A DNA stretch of 40,872 nucleotides from Desulfotignum sp. (GTDB lineage Bacteria; Desulfobacterota; Desulfobacteria; Desulfobacterales; Desulfobacteraceae), in assembly GCA_011389575.1 (NCBI GenBank), contig JAABUB010000023.1, positions 1-40,872 of the forward strand. The letters are read 5' to 3'. Below the pieces are notes generated by a model. It saw only the letters and a list, made by a program, of their open reading frames with translations. It was not told the DNA's origin and searched no databases. The position numbers and the translations under genes were made by a program. Position 1 is the stretch's first letter, and every line of letters starts with the position of its first letter. Shown here in pieces: positions 1 through 7,434 of the stretch.

Positions 1-157
1 CCCTGGTGGTGTCCTGTGAACGGACCGTCAGCGTCGGAGGGGGCCTGGTAAAAGATGCCGGGATGGTTTTCAACCAGAGTACGGGATGCCGCACTTCATT
101 GTTCGTATGTAAACCGGCCCCCGCAGACCTCGGGCCGGGCACAGGACACCGCCAGGG
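1..157 (-). ncRNA. Structured RNA candidate, possibly 6S RNA (SsrS)
   Basis: Positions 1-18 and 140-157 form an 18-bp closing stem with one imperfect pair (7/151). Inside it, 39-45 pairs with 116-122 (seven G-C pairs) and 64-76 forms a small hairpin (TGGTT/AACCA). Read on the minus strand, the roughly 160-nt shape of long closing stem, inner GC stem and large internal loop resembles 6S RNA. The 5' loop stretch around 89-116 also resembles the E. coli 6S bubble (UUUCAUAC...GUGGCGC). The strand is not certain: the 7/151 pair is a G-U wobble on the plus strand but an A-C mismatch on the minus strand. The signatures of RNase P RNA, SRP RNA and tmRNA are absent. The structure is seen directly; the identity is inference. 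Confidence 0.4.
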
Positions 158-227
158 GCGGGCCCCGGGACGGCGTGCTGCACAGAGCGATCGAAAGCCC
201 GGCATGCTTATGGCAAATATCCAGTTG

Positions 228-1193
228 TCAGGGACAAAATACAGGCTGTGCCGCAAAAAAATGTGCCACATTATGGGTATAGGCCGGCAGGGACGTGGAT
301 TTCAGTATGGTTTTCACCGGTTTTTTGTGGTTTTTGAAGGAAGGACCCAGATAATTCCAGAATCCTTTCATGCGGCCGGTCAAATGCCCGGGGCCTGAAA
401 TTATGCCGCTATAAGCAGCCAGAAGATCATCATGAAACGCCTGCAGCCTTGCTGTGCGTTGGTCCGGGTCCCCGGGGACAGCCTTGATCTCTTCCGGCAG
501 AAACGGGTTGGCAAGAATGCCCCTGCCGATCATGAACCGGTTGATGCCGGGAAACCGGTTTTTCACCGTCAAAAAAGCGTGTGTATCCGTAATATCCCCG
601 TTATATACAAAGGAATGGCGGCTTTGTTCCATGGCGGCCCCGAACGTATCATGATCGGCTGTGCCCTGGTACATTTGAATGCCGGTGCGCGGATGCAGGA
701 TGATATGGTCCAGATCATGGCGGTCGAACACTTTGATGAGGTCATGGATCTCATCTTTGTTTTTGCGGCCCAGACGGATTTTGACGGACAATGCCATGGG
801 GATATCAGGGATTATCCGGTCCAGCAGGGCATCGATCTTTTCCGGAAACAAAAGCAGGCCGGAACCACGTCCTTTTTTGGCAATCTTGGAATGGGGGCAT
901 CCCAGGTTCCAGTTGACAAGATTATGCCCCATATCAGCCAGATGTCCGGCCAGAAAAATAAAGTCCTCTGCCACATTTCCCAGGATCTGGGGGGTCACTG
1001 GCAGAAGCTGGTTAAGATGGGGATCCACATCCCGGAGCCGCGATGGTTTGAGCCGCTGCTGGCCCATGGTGGAAATAAAGGGGGCCAGGGATGCATCAAG
1101 GCCGCAAAAATGCTTGGCATACACATTTCTAAATGTTACATCAGTAAATCCCTGTAAAGGGGCCAGTATCAGGATGGGATCTTTTTTGTCCAT
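228..1193 (-). CDS. tRNA-dihydrouridine synthase family protein
   Basis: A 321-residue FMN-dependent Dus enzyme, which reduces uridine to dihydrouridine in tRNA D-loops in the cytoplasm. The N-terminus has the family APLQGFTD motif (residues 11-18). The catalytic cysteine is C99 in NLGCP, followed by a KxGRGSGLLL segment. Further on are the HPRT motif, the NGDI strand and the GRG phosphate-binding turn near the C-terminus. The length is normal for the family. It diverges from the acyl-CoA synthetase gene and its stop lies just outside the structured RNA candidate. It is most like DusC or short Dus proteins, but the subfamily cannot be fixed by eye. The Shine-Dalgarno sequence is weak (AGG about 8 nt before the ATG). 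Confidence 0.88.
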   Translation of the reverse strand: MDKKDPILILAPLQGFTDVTFRNVYAKHFCGLDASLAPFISTMGQQRLKPSRLRDVDPHLNQLLPVTPQILGNVAEDFIFLAGHLADMGHNLVNWNLGCPHSKIAKKGRGSGLLLFPEKIDALLDRIIPDIPMALSVKIRLGRKNKDEIHDLIKVFDRHDLDHIILHPRTGIQMYQGTADHDTFGAAMEQSRHSFVYNGDITDTHAFLTVKNRFPGINRFMIGRGILANPFLPEEIKAVPGDPDQRTARLQAFHDDLLAAYSGIISGPGHLTGRMKGFWNYLGPSFKNHKKPVKTILKSTSLPAYTHNVAHFFAAQPVFCP

Positions 1194-1232
1194 GGCTGCC
1201 TGTTTTGCCGGATTTTGTTTTATACCACCGCC

Positions 1233-1246
1233 GTGATCGGGATCAC
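1233..1246. promoter_or_regulatory. CRP/FNR-type operator candidate
   Basis: GTGATCGGGATCAC is a perfect inverted repeat with arms GTGATC/GATCAC, matching the CRP core GTGA-N6-TCAC. Its centre (1239.5) lies about 63 bp before the start point predicted from the promoter at 1268-1296, close to a class I activator position. It lies in the divergent region between the dus and acyl-CoA synthetase genes. The palindrome is seen; the regulator is inferred. Confidence 0.45.
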
Positions 1247-1267
1247 AGCCATATGGAATGGACCAGG

Positions 1268-1296
1268 TTGTATTGGTCTGATGCTATACATAACAT
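1268..1296 (+). promoter_or_regulatory. Sigma-70-type promoter candidate for the acyl-CoA synthetase gene
   Basis: TTGTAT (1268-1273), a 17-nt spacer and TAACAT (1291-1296). It lies 32 nt before the chosen ATG and downstream of the CRP-like palindrome. The match is moderate. Confidence 0.35.
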
Positions 1297-1327
1297 TAAA
1301 TCAGATTGCAAGGAGTGTTTGAAAGGT

Positions 1328-3091
1328 ATGAAATCGCTTTATCAAGAGGTTATCCAGATCAACCAGATGGTGGACAACGCTGCCAAAGAACACAGGGCCG
1401 GATCTTTTTTTAAAAACCTGAACAACATGGCAATGCCAAGCCATTTTAACTGGGCCAGCCAGATTTTTGAAGATCTGCATGTCAAAAACCATCCTGACAA
1501 GACTGCGTTGATCTGGCATGATATACACACTGGTGAAAAAAAAGCATTTTCTTATCTGGACCTGTCCCAAAAAGCCAGCCAGCTGGTGAATTTCCTTGCA
1601 CAAAACAAGGTGGGCCACACACACAATATGTATATGATGGCACCGGTACTCCCGCAAATCTGGATTTCCAGCCTGGCCTGCATAAAGGCGGGTATCGTGG
1701 CGGTTCCCACAGCCACCACCATGACTCCCAGGGAGATGGAATACCGGTTTGAGACTTATAAACCGGATGTGGTGCTGGCGGATGAAGCCAGTGCCGAGCT
1801 CATTGACCAGGCAGCAAAGCAGACCGGGATTCATCCAAAAGTAAAACTGGTGCTGGGCACAAAAGAGGGATGGACCAGTTTTGATGAGATCAGCACCCAG
1901 AGCACGGAAGCCCGGGCAGCCAACACCCGGTCCGATGATATTCTGTTCTGCTTTTTTACTTCCGGTACCACAGGGCTCCCAAAACGGGTGGGGCACACGG
2001 CCTTGTCCTATCCGGTGGGCCATTTGTCCACTACGGTTGTCATCGGCACACAGCCCGATGATATCCACCAGAATCTGAGTGCGCCCGGGTGGGCCAAATG
2101 GTCCTGGTCTTCTTTTTTTGTGCCCTTTAATGTGGGGGCCACCGTGACCGCATTTGCCTTTACCACACTGGATCCCGTACTTTACCTCAAAGCTTTGGAG
2201 CGGCACCGGGTCACCACTTTTTGCGCGCCCCCCACTGCCTGGCGGATGTTTGTGAATTCAGATCTGTCAGGGGTTGACCTGTCCTGCCTGCGCCAGTCCA
2301 TCTCAGCAGGAGAGCCCTTGAATCCGGATGTGATAACCCGGTGGAAAAAACATACCGGTACGCGGATCAGGGATTTTTACGGGCAGACCGAATCCACTGC
2401 CATGATCGGCAATCCCCCCTGGATGGCCGAAACCATGCGCTCCGGGTCATTCGGCAAACCCATTCCCATGTATGATCTGGCCCTGGCAGATGATGAAGGC
2501 AATGAGATTACCACCCCTGATACAGTGGGCCATATTGTGGTCAAGCTGGACAGGTGGCGGGGTATCGGGTTGTTTTGTGAATACATCGGCAATCCGGAAA
2601 AAATGAGTGCCGTGTTTGTGGATAATTTTTACTACACCGGGGACCGGGCCTCTTTTGATACAGATGGATACTGGTGGTTTGTGGGCAGGGCCGATGATGT
2701 GATCAAATCATCGGATTTTCGCATCGGGCCTTTTGAGGTGGAAAGCGCTCTGGTGGAGCATCCGGCTGTGGCGGAAGCCGCAGTTGTGGGGGCGCCCGAT
2801 CCCCAGCGGTACCAGCTGGTCAAGGCCTATGTTATCCTGAACCAGGGGGTTGAACCGAGCCGGGACCTGGCCCTGGATTTGTTCAGACACACCACCAATA
2901 TTCTGGCAAAATTCAAGATCCCCAGAATCATCGAGTTTGTCACTGAAGTTCCCAAGACCATTTCCGGAAAAATCCGGCGTATCGAGCTGCGGGAGATGAC
3001 AGTTTCCAAATCAGACCCGGACGGCCGGGGGCAGTTGACAGAATATTTTTACTGGGATTTTCCGGAGTTGAGTTCCAAAAACAGACAATAG
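1328..3091 (+). CDS. AMP-forming acyl-CoA synthetase
   Basis: A 587-residue ANL-superfamily ligase that activates a carboxylate to acyl-AMP and then acyl-CoA. Visible motifs are the P-loop TSGTTGLPK (about 211-219), YGQTE (351-355), YTGD (436-439), the hinge region GRADDVIKSSDFRIGPFEVE (about 453-472) and the C-terminal catalytic lysine K548 in SGKIRR. The GWAKWSWSSFF segment (about 254-264) is typical of medium-chain or benzoate-type ligases rather than long-chain FadD, so the substrate is probably a short, medium or aromatic acid. The frame is open from 1205, but the ATG at 1328 is preferred because AAGGAG (from about 1307) precedes it and the family N-terminus starts there. It converges on the CoA-transferase/GNAT gene with a 30-nt gap and no clear terminator. 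Confidence 0.88.
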   Translation: MKSLYQEVIQINQMVDNAAKEHRAGSFFKNLNNMAMPSHFNWASQIFEDLHVKNHPDKTALIWHDIHTGEKKAFSYLDLSQKASQLVNFLAQNKVGHTHNMYMMAPVLPQIWISSLACIKAGIVAVPTATTMTPREMEYRFETYKPDVVLADEASAELIDQAAKQTGIHPKVKLVLGTKEGWTSFDEISTQSTEARAANTRSDDILFCFFTSGTTGLPKRVGHTALSYPVGHLSTTVVIGTQPDDIHQNLSAPGWAKWSWSSFFVPFNVGATVTAFAFTTLDPVLYLKALERHRVTTFCAPPTAWRMFVNSDLSGVDLSCLRQSISAGEPLNPDVITRWKKHTGTRIRDFYGQTESTAMIGNPPWMAETMRSGSFGKPIPMYDLALADDEGNEITTPDTVGHIVVKLDRWRGIGLFCEYIGNPEKMSAVFVDNFYYTGDRASFDTDGYWWFVGRADDVIKSSDFRIGPFEVESALVEHPAVAEAAVVGAPDPQRYQLVKAYVILNQGVEPSRDLALDLFRHTTNILAKFKIPRIIEFVTEVPKTISGKIRRIELREMTVSKSDPDGRGQLTEYFYWDFPELSSKNRQ

Positions 3092-3121
3092 GCAGCCGTG
3101 TCACAAGGCGGGCAAGGCCGG

Positions 3122-4978
3122 TCATGTAAAGGGCATTTCCACTTCAATTTCTCCGCTGCCGGTGCGCATGAACCGCGCATTCGGGTACCGCTTCTGAAAG
3201 ACCTTGAGCATTTTGCGGTTTTCCGCCAGCACTGTGGCAATAAAACTTGTATAATTGTTTTCTTTTGCAATGCTCTCCAGGGTTTCCAGTAAATAGGAGC
3301 CGATGCCCATGCCGTGCAGGTTTTCCTTCACCAGAAACGCCACTTCTGCTGTATCTTCCGTGGCCTCGGCATAGGAACCGATGGCCACGATCTGTTTGCG
3401 CTGGCCCACCTGCATCAGACCGATAAGGGTCATGTTCCTTCGGTAATCCACCTCCGCCCATTGCTGCTGCAGCATTTCCCTGGAAAATACCTTGCGCTTG
3501 TTAAAAAACCGGTAATATATGGAATCCTCCTGCAGGGAATAAAAAAAATGCCGGGATTCGAACTCATCCGAAGGCAGCAGGGGCCTGAAATTGATGTCCT
3601 TGCCGTTGGCAAGTTTCAAAGTATAATGGTAGGAATCCAGAAACATGAGGTCCTGGCTGGTGGGAGGCAGCTGATCCGGAAAAATATAGTGGCGTTTTTT
3701 GGCTTCGGATATCAATTCTTTTCTGAATTTGGGATGGGCGATCTGGGCCAGTTCCATAACCCGCTGATAGATGCTTTTGCGCCGCATTTCTGCAATCCCG
3801 TATTCTGTTACAATGATATCAATATCCCCTCTGGTGGTGGCCACGCCGGCCCCTTCACTCAGGTGGGGAACAATGCGGGATACCTCCTCATTCTGGGCTG
3901 TGGAAGGAATGATGATAATGGAAAAGCCCCCTTCCGACATGGCTGATCCCCGGATGAAATCCACCTGGTCTCCGATGCCGCTGTAAAACAGGTACCCCTT
4001 GGAATCCGTACAGACCTGGCCGGTCAGATCTACCTCCAGAGCGGAACTGATGGAGATCAGGCGGTCGTTTTTGGCAATCACATTGGGATCGTTGACAAAT
4101 TCCGAGGATTTGAAATAGAACATGGGGTTGTTGTCCACATAGTCATACAGGGCTTTGGACCCCATGCACAAAGATGCCACCACCCGGTCCGGCAGGTAGT
4201 TTTTCTTTCTGTTGGTGATCACTTTTTTTTCAAACAACGGCAAAAGTCCGTCGGTGATGACCTGGGTGTGGATCCCCAGGTCCTTTTTGTCGGCCAGATA
4301 GGGCACCACCGCATCAGGCAGGTGGCCGAATCCGATCTGGAGGGTGGCGCCGTCATCCACCAGCATGTTGACATAATGCCCGATACGTTCTATCACTTTT
4401 TTGTTTTTCTGGGTGGGCAAAGATTCCAGCAGAGGTTCTTCATATTCCACCAGATAGTCGATTTCATCCACATGCACCACGGAATCTCCCCAGGTTCTGG
4501 GCATCCTGGGGTTGATCTGGGCGATCACCATATCGGCATTTTTCAGACCGGACAAGGTGATGTCCACGGAAATGCCCAGAGAGCAGTATCCATGCTTGTC
4601 CGGTGGGCAGACCTGGACCAGGGCCACATCCAGGCCGATTTCCCGGTGTTCGAAAATTTTGGGAATCTGGGACAGATACACCGGTATATAGTCAATTTTT
4701 CCTTCAAACGCAGACTGGCGCATGAGCACGGAAATAAAAAACAGTTTGATGGAAAACCGGGACAAAAATTTTTCATCATGGATGTATTTGGACAAAGAAG
4801 ATGACAGCATCTGGTACACAATGATGTCCTGGGTGCTTACATTCTCCACCATAGCCTTTATCAGGCGCTGGGGTTCGCCGCAACCGGTGCCGATAAACAC
4901 CCGGCTGCCGTTTTTGATCTTTTTGACGCTTTCTTCCGGGGTCAGCAGTTTTTCCGGATATACGTCCCTGAGATTCAT
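3122..4978 (-). CDS. Acetyl-CoA hydrolase/CoA-transferase family protein fused to a GNAT domain
   Basis: A 618-residue two-domain protein. Residues 1 to about 435 are a class I CoA-transferase (AbfT/Cat1/acetyl-CoA hydrolase type), with GTGCGEP near the N-terminus, IGFGHLPDAV (about 215-224), GIHTQVITDG (235-244) and VTEYGIAEMR. The remainder is a GNAT acyltransferase with the acetyl-CoA loop HGMGIG (555-560). The architecture recurs in Desulfobacterota. The ATG at 4978 has AAGGAG 10 nt upstream; the frame stays open to 5044 without a better ribosome site. Residue 239 is Gln where close relatives normally carry the glutamate of GIH(T/S)E, which I believe to be the catalytic residue (Glu238 in AbfT). 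The GNAT domain could be an autonomous lysine acetyltransferase. The substrate is unknown. Confidence 0.85.
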   Translation of the reverse strand: MNLRDVYPEKLLTPEESVKKIKNGSRVFIGTGCGEPQRLIKAMVENVSTQDIIVYQMLSSSLSKYIHDEKFLSRFSIKLFFISVLMRQSAFEGKIDYIPVYLSQIPKIFEHREIGLDVALVQVCPPDKHGYCSLGISVDITLSGLKNADMVIAQINPRMPRTWGDSVVHVDEIDYLVEYEEPLLESLPTQKNKKVIERIGHYVNMLVDDGATLQIGFGHLPDAVVPYLADKKDLGIHTQVITDGLLPLFEKKVITNRKKNYLPDRVVASLCMGSKALYDYVDNNPMFYFKSSEFVNDPNVIAKNDRLISISSALEVDLTGQVCTDSKGYLFYSGIGDQVDFIRGSAMSEGGFSIIIIPSTAQNEEVSRIVPHLSEGAGVATTRGDIDIIVTEYGIAEMRRKSIYQRVMELAQIAHPKFRKELISEAKKRHYIFPDQLPPTSQDLMFLDSYHYTLKLANGKDINFRPLLPSDEFESRHFFYSLQEDSIYYRFFNKRKVFSREMLQQQWAEVDYRRNMTLIGLMQVGQRKQIVAIGSYAEATEDTAEVAFLVKENLHGMGIGSYLLETLESIAKENNYTSFIATVLAENRKMLKVFQKRYPNARFMRTGSGEIEVEMPFT

Positions 4979-5106
4979 GAATACCGGTCTCCTTTTACAG
5001 CCTGAGGGATAATGTTGGCCCATTATGAAATACTTTTTATGCAAAGTACAGGAAAAATACAGTGGGCCATTCCTGGTTAACGACAGAGCTTTTTTGCCGA
5101 AGCGTT

Positions 5107-5421
5107 TTATTTGCCGGTGGTCTGGTCCATCCAGTCAAGAAAGGCGGGCAGGCCGTTTTCAATGGGCACCTGGAGAATCTGGGGAACTTCGTAATTATGG
5201 TGCGCCAGGATAAAAGACTCCAGTTCCGGGTACAGGGATGTCCGGGTTTTGATGACCAGCCGGGTTTCTGTTTCCGTCTGCACCCGGCCGTCCCAGGTAA
5301 ACACACTGACCACCGGATTCATCTGCACACAGGCAGCCAGTTTTCGGTGAACAATTTTGGAGGCCAGATCTCTGGCTTCTGTTTCACTGCCGCAGGTGAC
5401 AAAGACCATGCAATGGGACAT
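5107..5421 (-). CDS. cutA: CutA family divalent-ion tolerance protein
   Basis: A 104-residue small cytoplasmic protein of the trimeric CutA family, linked to tolerance of copper and other divalent metals, with the biochemical role unsettled. It shows the family pattern: VFVTCGSETEARDLA at the start, KLAACVQ, the W-containing beta hairpin, EVPQIL and a WMDQ ending close to the usual W-x(3-4) C-terminus. The ATG at 5421 is fixed by a perfect AAAGGAGG 5 nt upstream; another in-frame ATG at 5436 lies before that site. It is the last gene of the minus-strand operon, 11 nt behind the decarboxylase gene. The length matches the family. Confidence 0.92.
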   Translation of the reverse strand: MSHCMVFVTCGSETEARDLASKIVHRKLAACVQMNPVVSVFTWDGRVQTETETRLVIKTRTSLYPELESFILAHHNYEVPQILQVPIENGLPAFLDWMDQTTGK

Positions 5422-5432
5422 GATACCTCCTT

Positions 5433-6695
5433 TCATGGTGCAGGCATGACTTGGGGAACAAACTCCAGGGTGGCGAAATAATCTGCCATGGTTTCAGCCC
5501 GCCGGATAAGTGCAACACTGCCATCTTGTTTTAGCATAAGTTCTTTGGGCCGTAAATGCCCATTGTAGTTGAATCCCATGGAATGGCCGTGGGCACCGGT
5601 GTCATGGATCACCAGGATATCGCCTTCAGAGGTTTTCTGCAGGGGCCGCTGGATGGCAAATTTGTCATTGTTTTCACACAAAGCCCCTACCACGTCAACC
5701 GGTCCTGATACAGGCAGGTGGTCTTTTCCATGGACATGCACATGGTGGTAGGACCCATACATACCCGGCCGCATAAGCGCGGACATGGAGGCATCCACCC
5801 CCACATAATCCCTGTAGGTGTGCTTGTGGTTGATGACACTGGTGACCAGGACCCCGTGGGGACCTGTGATATAACGGCCGCTCTCCATATACAGCCCGGG
5901 GGCCCAGCCGTGTTTTTCTTTGAATTCTGCCAGGGAACCGATGATGCCTCGGGCCATGGCTGCCAGATCAAAGGGGGTGTCTTCCGGTGTATAGGGAATG
6001 CCCAGGCCCCCGCCGATGTTTATGAATTCAAAAGTGATGCCCAGATTTTTGTGAAGTTCTGTAATGATTTTCAGCAGCATGTCCGCGGTTTCCACCATGT
6101 AGGTATAATTGCGTTCATTGGATGCCAGCATGGTGTGGATCCCGAATCGTTTAACCCCCATCTGGATGGCTTTTTCATAGGCTGCCTGGATCTGGTCATG
6201 GCTGACCCCGTATTTGGCTTCCACAGGATTGCCTATAATATGGTTGCCGGAACGTTTCGGGCCGGGATTGTACCTGAAACAGATCAGTTCAGGGACCCGG
6301 GGCAGTTTTGGAATCAAAGAGATATCATCCAGGTTCAAAATGCATCCCCTATGGTCCATGGCCTGGTGGAACTGTTCAATACTGGTATTGTTGGAAGTGA
6401 ACATGATATCTGCACCGTGTGATCCGATTTTGCGGGCCAATACCAGTTCAGGAACAGAACTGCAGTCAAATCCAAACCCTTTTTTGCGCACAATGTTCAT
6501 GATGGCGGGATTCGGCAAAGCTTTTACGGCAAAGTATTCTCTGAATTTTTCCAGAGGACGGAATGCCGCATTAAGGGTGTCGCAGGTATTACAGATACCG
6601 TTCTCATCATAGATATGAAACGGGGTGCCAAAAAAGGAGACGATATCAGGTAAGATTGCTGAAAGCCTTTTACGGAAAGAATGTGACATGGGCAT
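5433..6695 (-). CDS. lysA: Diaminopimelate decarboxylase family PLP enzyme
   Basis: A 420-residue alanine-racemase-fold type III PLP enzyme, likely making lysine from meso-diaminopimelate. The PLP lysine is in FAVKALPNP, the phosphate-binding glycine loop is GGGLGIPY, and ESGRYITGPHG supplies the family EPGR-like motif. CENND replaces the more common CESGD active-site motif contributed across the dimer, and GAHGHSMGFNYN matches the closing DAPDC motif. AAGGAA precedes the ATG at 6695 by 8 nt; the ATG at 6689 is less well spaced. It follows the Lrp-type regulator gene by 47 nt and precedes cutA by 11 nt. An ornithine/arginine or carboxynorspermidine decarboxylase is less likely but not excluded by eye. 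Confidence 0.78.
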   Translation of the reverse strand: MPMSHSFRKRLSAILPDIVSFFGTPFHIYDENGICNTCDTLNAAFRPLEKFREYFAVKALPNPAIMNIVRKKGFGFDCSSVPELVLARKIGSHGADIMFTSNNTSIEQFHQAMDHRGCILNLDDISLIPKLPRVPELICFRYNPGPKRSGNHIIGNPVEAKYGVSHDQIQAAYEKAIQMGVKRFGIHTMLASNERNYTYMVETADMLLKIITELHKNLGITFEFINIGGGLGIPYTPEDTPFDLAAMARGIIGSLAEFKEKHGWAPGLYMESGRYITGPHGVLVTSVINHKHTYRDYVGVDASMSALMRPGMYGSYHHVHVHGKDHLPVSGPVDVVGALCENNDKFAIQRPLQKTSEGDILVIHDTGAHGHSMGFNYNGHLRPKELMLKQDGSVALIRRAETMADYFATLEFVPQVMPAP

Positions 6696-6742
6696 GGGAA
6701 ATTTCCTTGAATAGGTAATTTATGCGAAAACGGTCAGGTACA

Positions 6743-7201
6743 TCAGATGGTGCGGTTCAGCATGATTTTGGCACTTTCTTTAAAGGTGGAAAGTACGATA
6801 TGGGTCCGGGTGGACACAACAGCATCTATGCTGTTGATCCGGGTGTGTAGAATATGTGCCAGCTCTTTGTTGTCCGCCACCCTGAGTTTGGCCATCAGGC
6901 AGTCCCGACCGGCCAGGTAATGGACCTCCTGGACCTGATCTATGGCGGCAAGGGTGTTGCCGGTCTGATCAAAACAGGCAGGATCTGATACCTGTATGTG
7001 GACAAAAGCCACCATGGCACAGGTAAACATTTCCGGGTTGAGCCGGACTTCATAACCTTGTATAATGCCTGATGCCTCGAGTTTTTTTATCCGTTCCAGT
7101 ACGGCAGACGGGGCCATGCCGATGGTCCTGGCAACTTCGACATTGGGAATTCTTGCTTTTTTCTGCAGGATCTGCAGAATGTGTAAATCAGTTTTGTCCA
7201 T
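6743..7201 (-). CDS. Lrp/AsnC family transcriptional regulator
   Basis: A 152-residue feast/famine regulator. The N-terminal winged helix-turn-helix covers about residues 4-60 (TDLHILQILQKKARIPNVE, with the recognition helix in MAPSAVLERIKKLE). It is followed by a RAM/ligand-binding domain (about 65-145) with the family pattern VAFVHIQV, VHYLAGRDCLMAKLRV and TRTHIVLSTFKE. Such proteins bind DNA as dimers to hexadecamers and sense amino acids. It is the first gene of an operon with lysA and cutA, so regulation of lysine or amino-acid metabolism in cis is a fair inference. A strong sigma-70-type promoter precedes it at 7250-7278. Confidence 0.9.
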   Translation of the reverse strand: MDKTDLHILQILQKKARIPNVEVARTIGMAPSAVLERIKKLEASGIIQGYEVRLNPEMFTCAMVAFVHIQVSDPACFDQTGNTLAAIDQVQEVHYLAGRDCLMAKLRVADNKELAHILHTRINSIDAVVSTRTHIVLSTFKESAKIMLNRTI

Positions 7202-7249
7202 GGCATCGCATCCGTTTGTATTGTGTGGGGTGCTTTGGTAATTTTAAGT

Positions 7250-7278
7250 AAAATATTCACATTTTTTTTATATGTCAA
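7250..7278 (-). promoter_or_regulatory. Sigma-70-type promoter of the lrp-lysA-cutA operon
   Basis: On the minus strand, TTGACA (7278-7273), an exact 17-nt spacer and TATTTT (7255-7250). The -10 ends about 48 nt before the regulator ATG, in a very AT-rich divergent region. Confidence 0.65.
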
Positions 7279-7356
7279 GAATAAATATTATATTTTAAAG
7301 TTAATTTTAGAATTATATTCTCTGTGGTTGCCATGGGTATTGTATTTTAATTTTTA

Positions 7357-7385
7357 TTGATAAAACCATTGCTTTCATATACATT
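7357..7385 (+). promoter_or_regulatory. Sigma-70-type promoter candidate of the HD-GYP regulator gene
   Basis: TTGATA (7357-7362), a 17-nt spacer and TACATT (7380-7385), about 50 nt before the ATG at 7435. The surroundings are about three-quarters A+T, which raises the chance-match rate. Confidence 0.45.
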
Positions 7386-7434
7386 TACAAAGAAATAAAC
7401 ACAATATTCATAAACAGGTTGATAATAAAATACC

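Noticed and set aside
1..157. RNase P RNA, SRP RNA or tmRNA as identity of the edge RNA
   Set aside because: None of their signature sequences (for example GAAAGTCCGGGC, the SRP tetraloop region, or a tRNA-like CCA end) is present.
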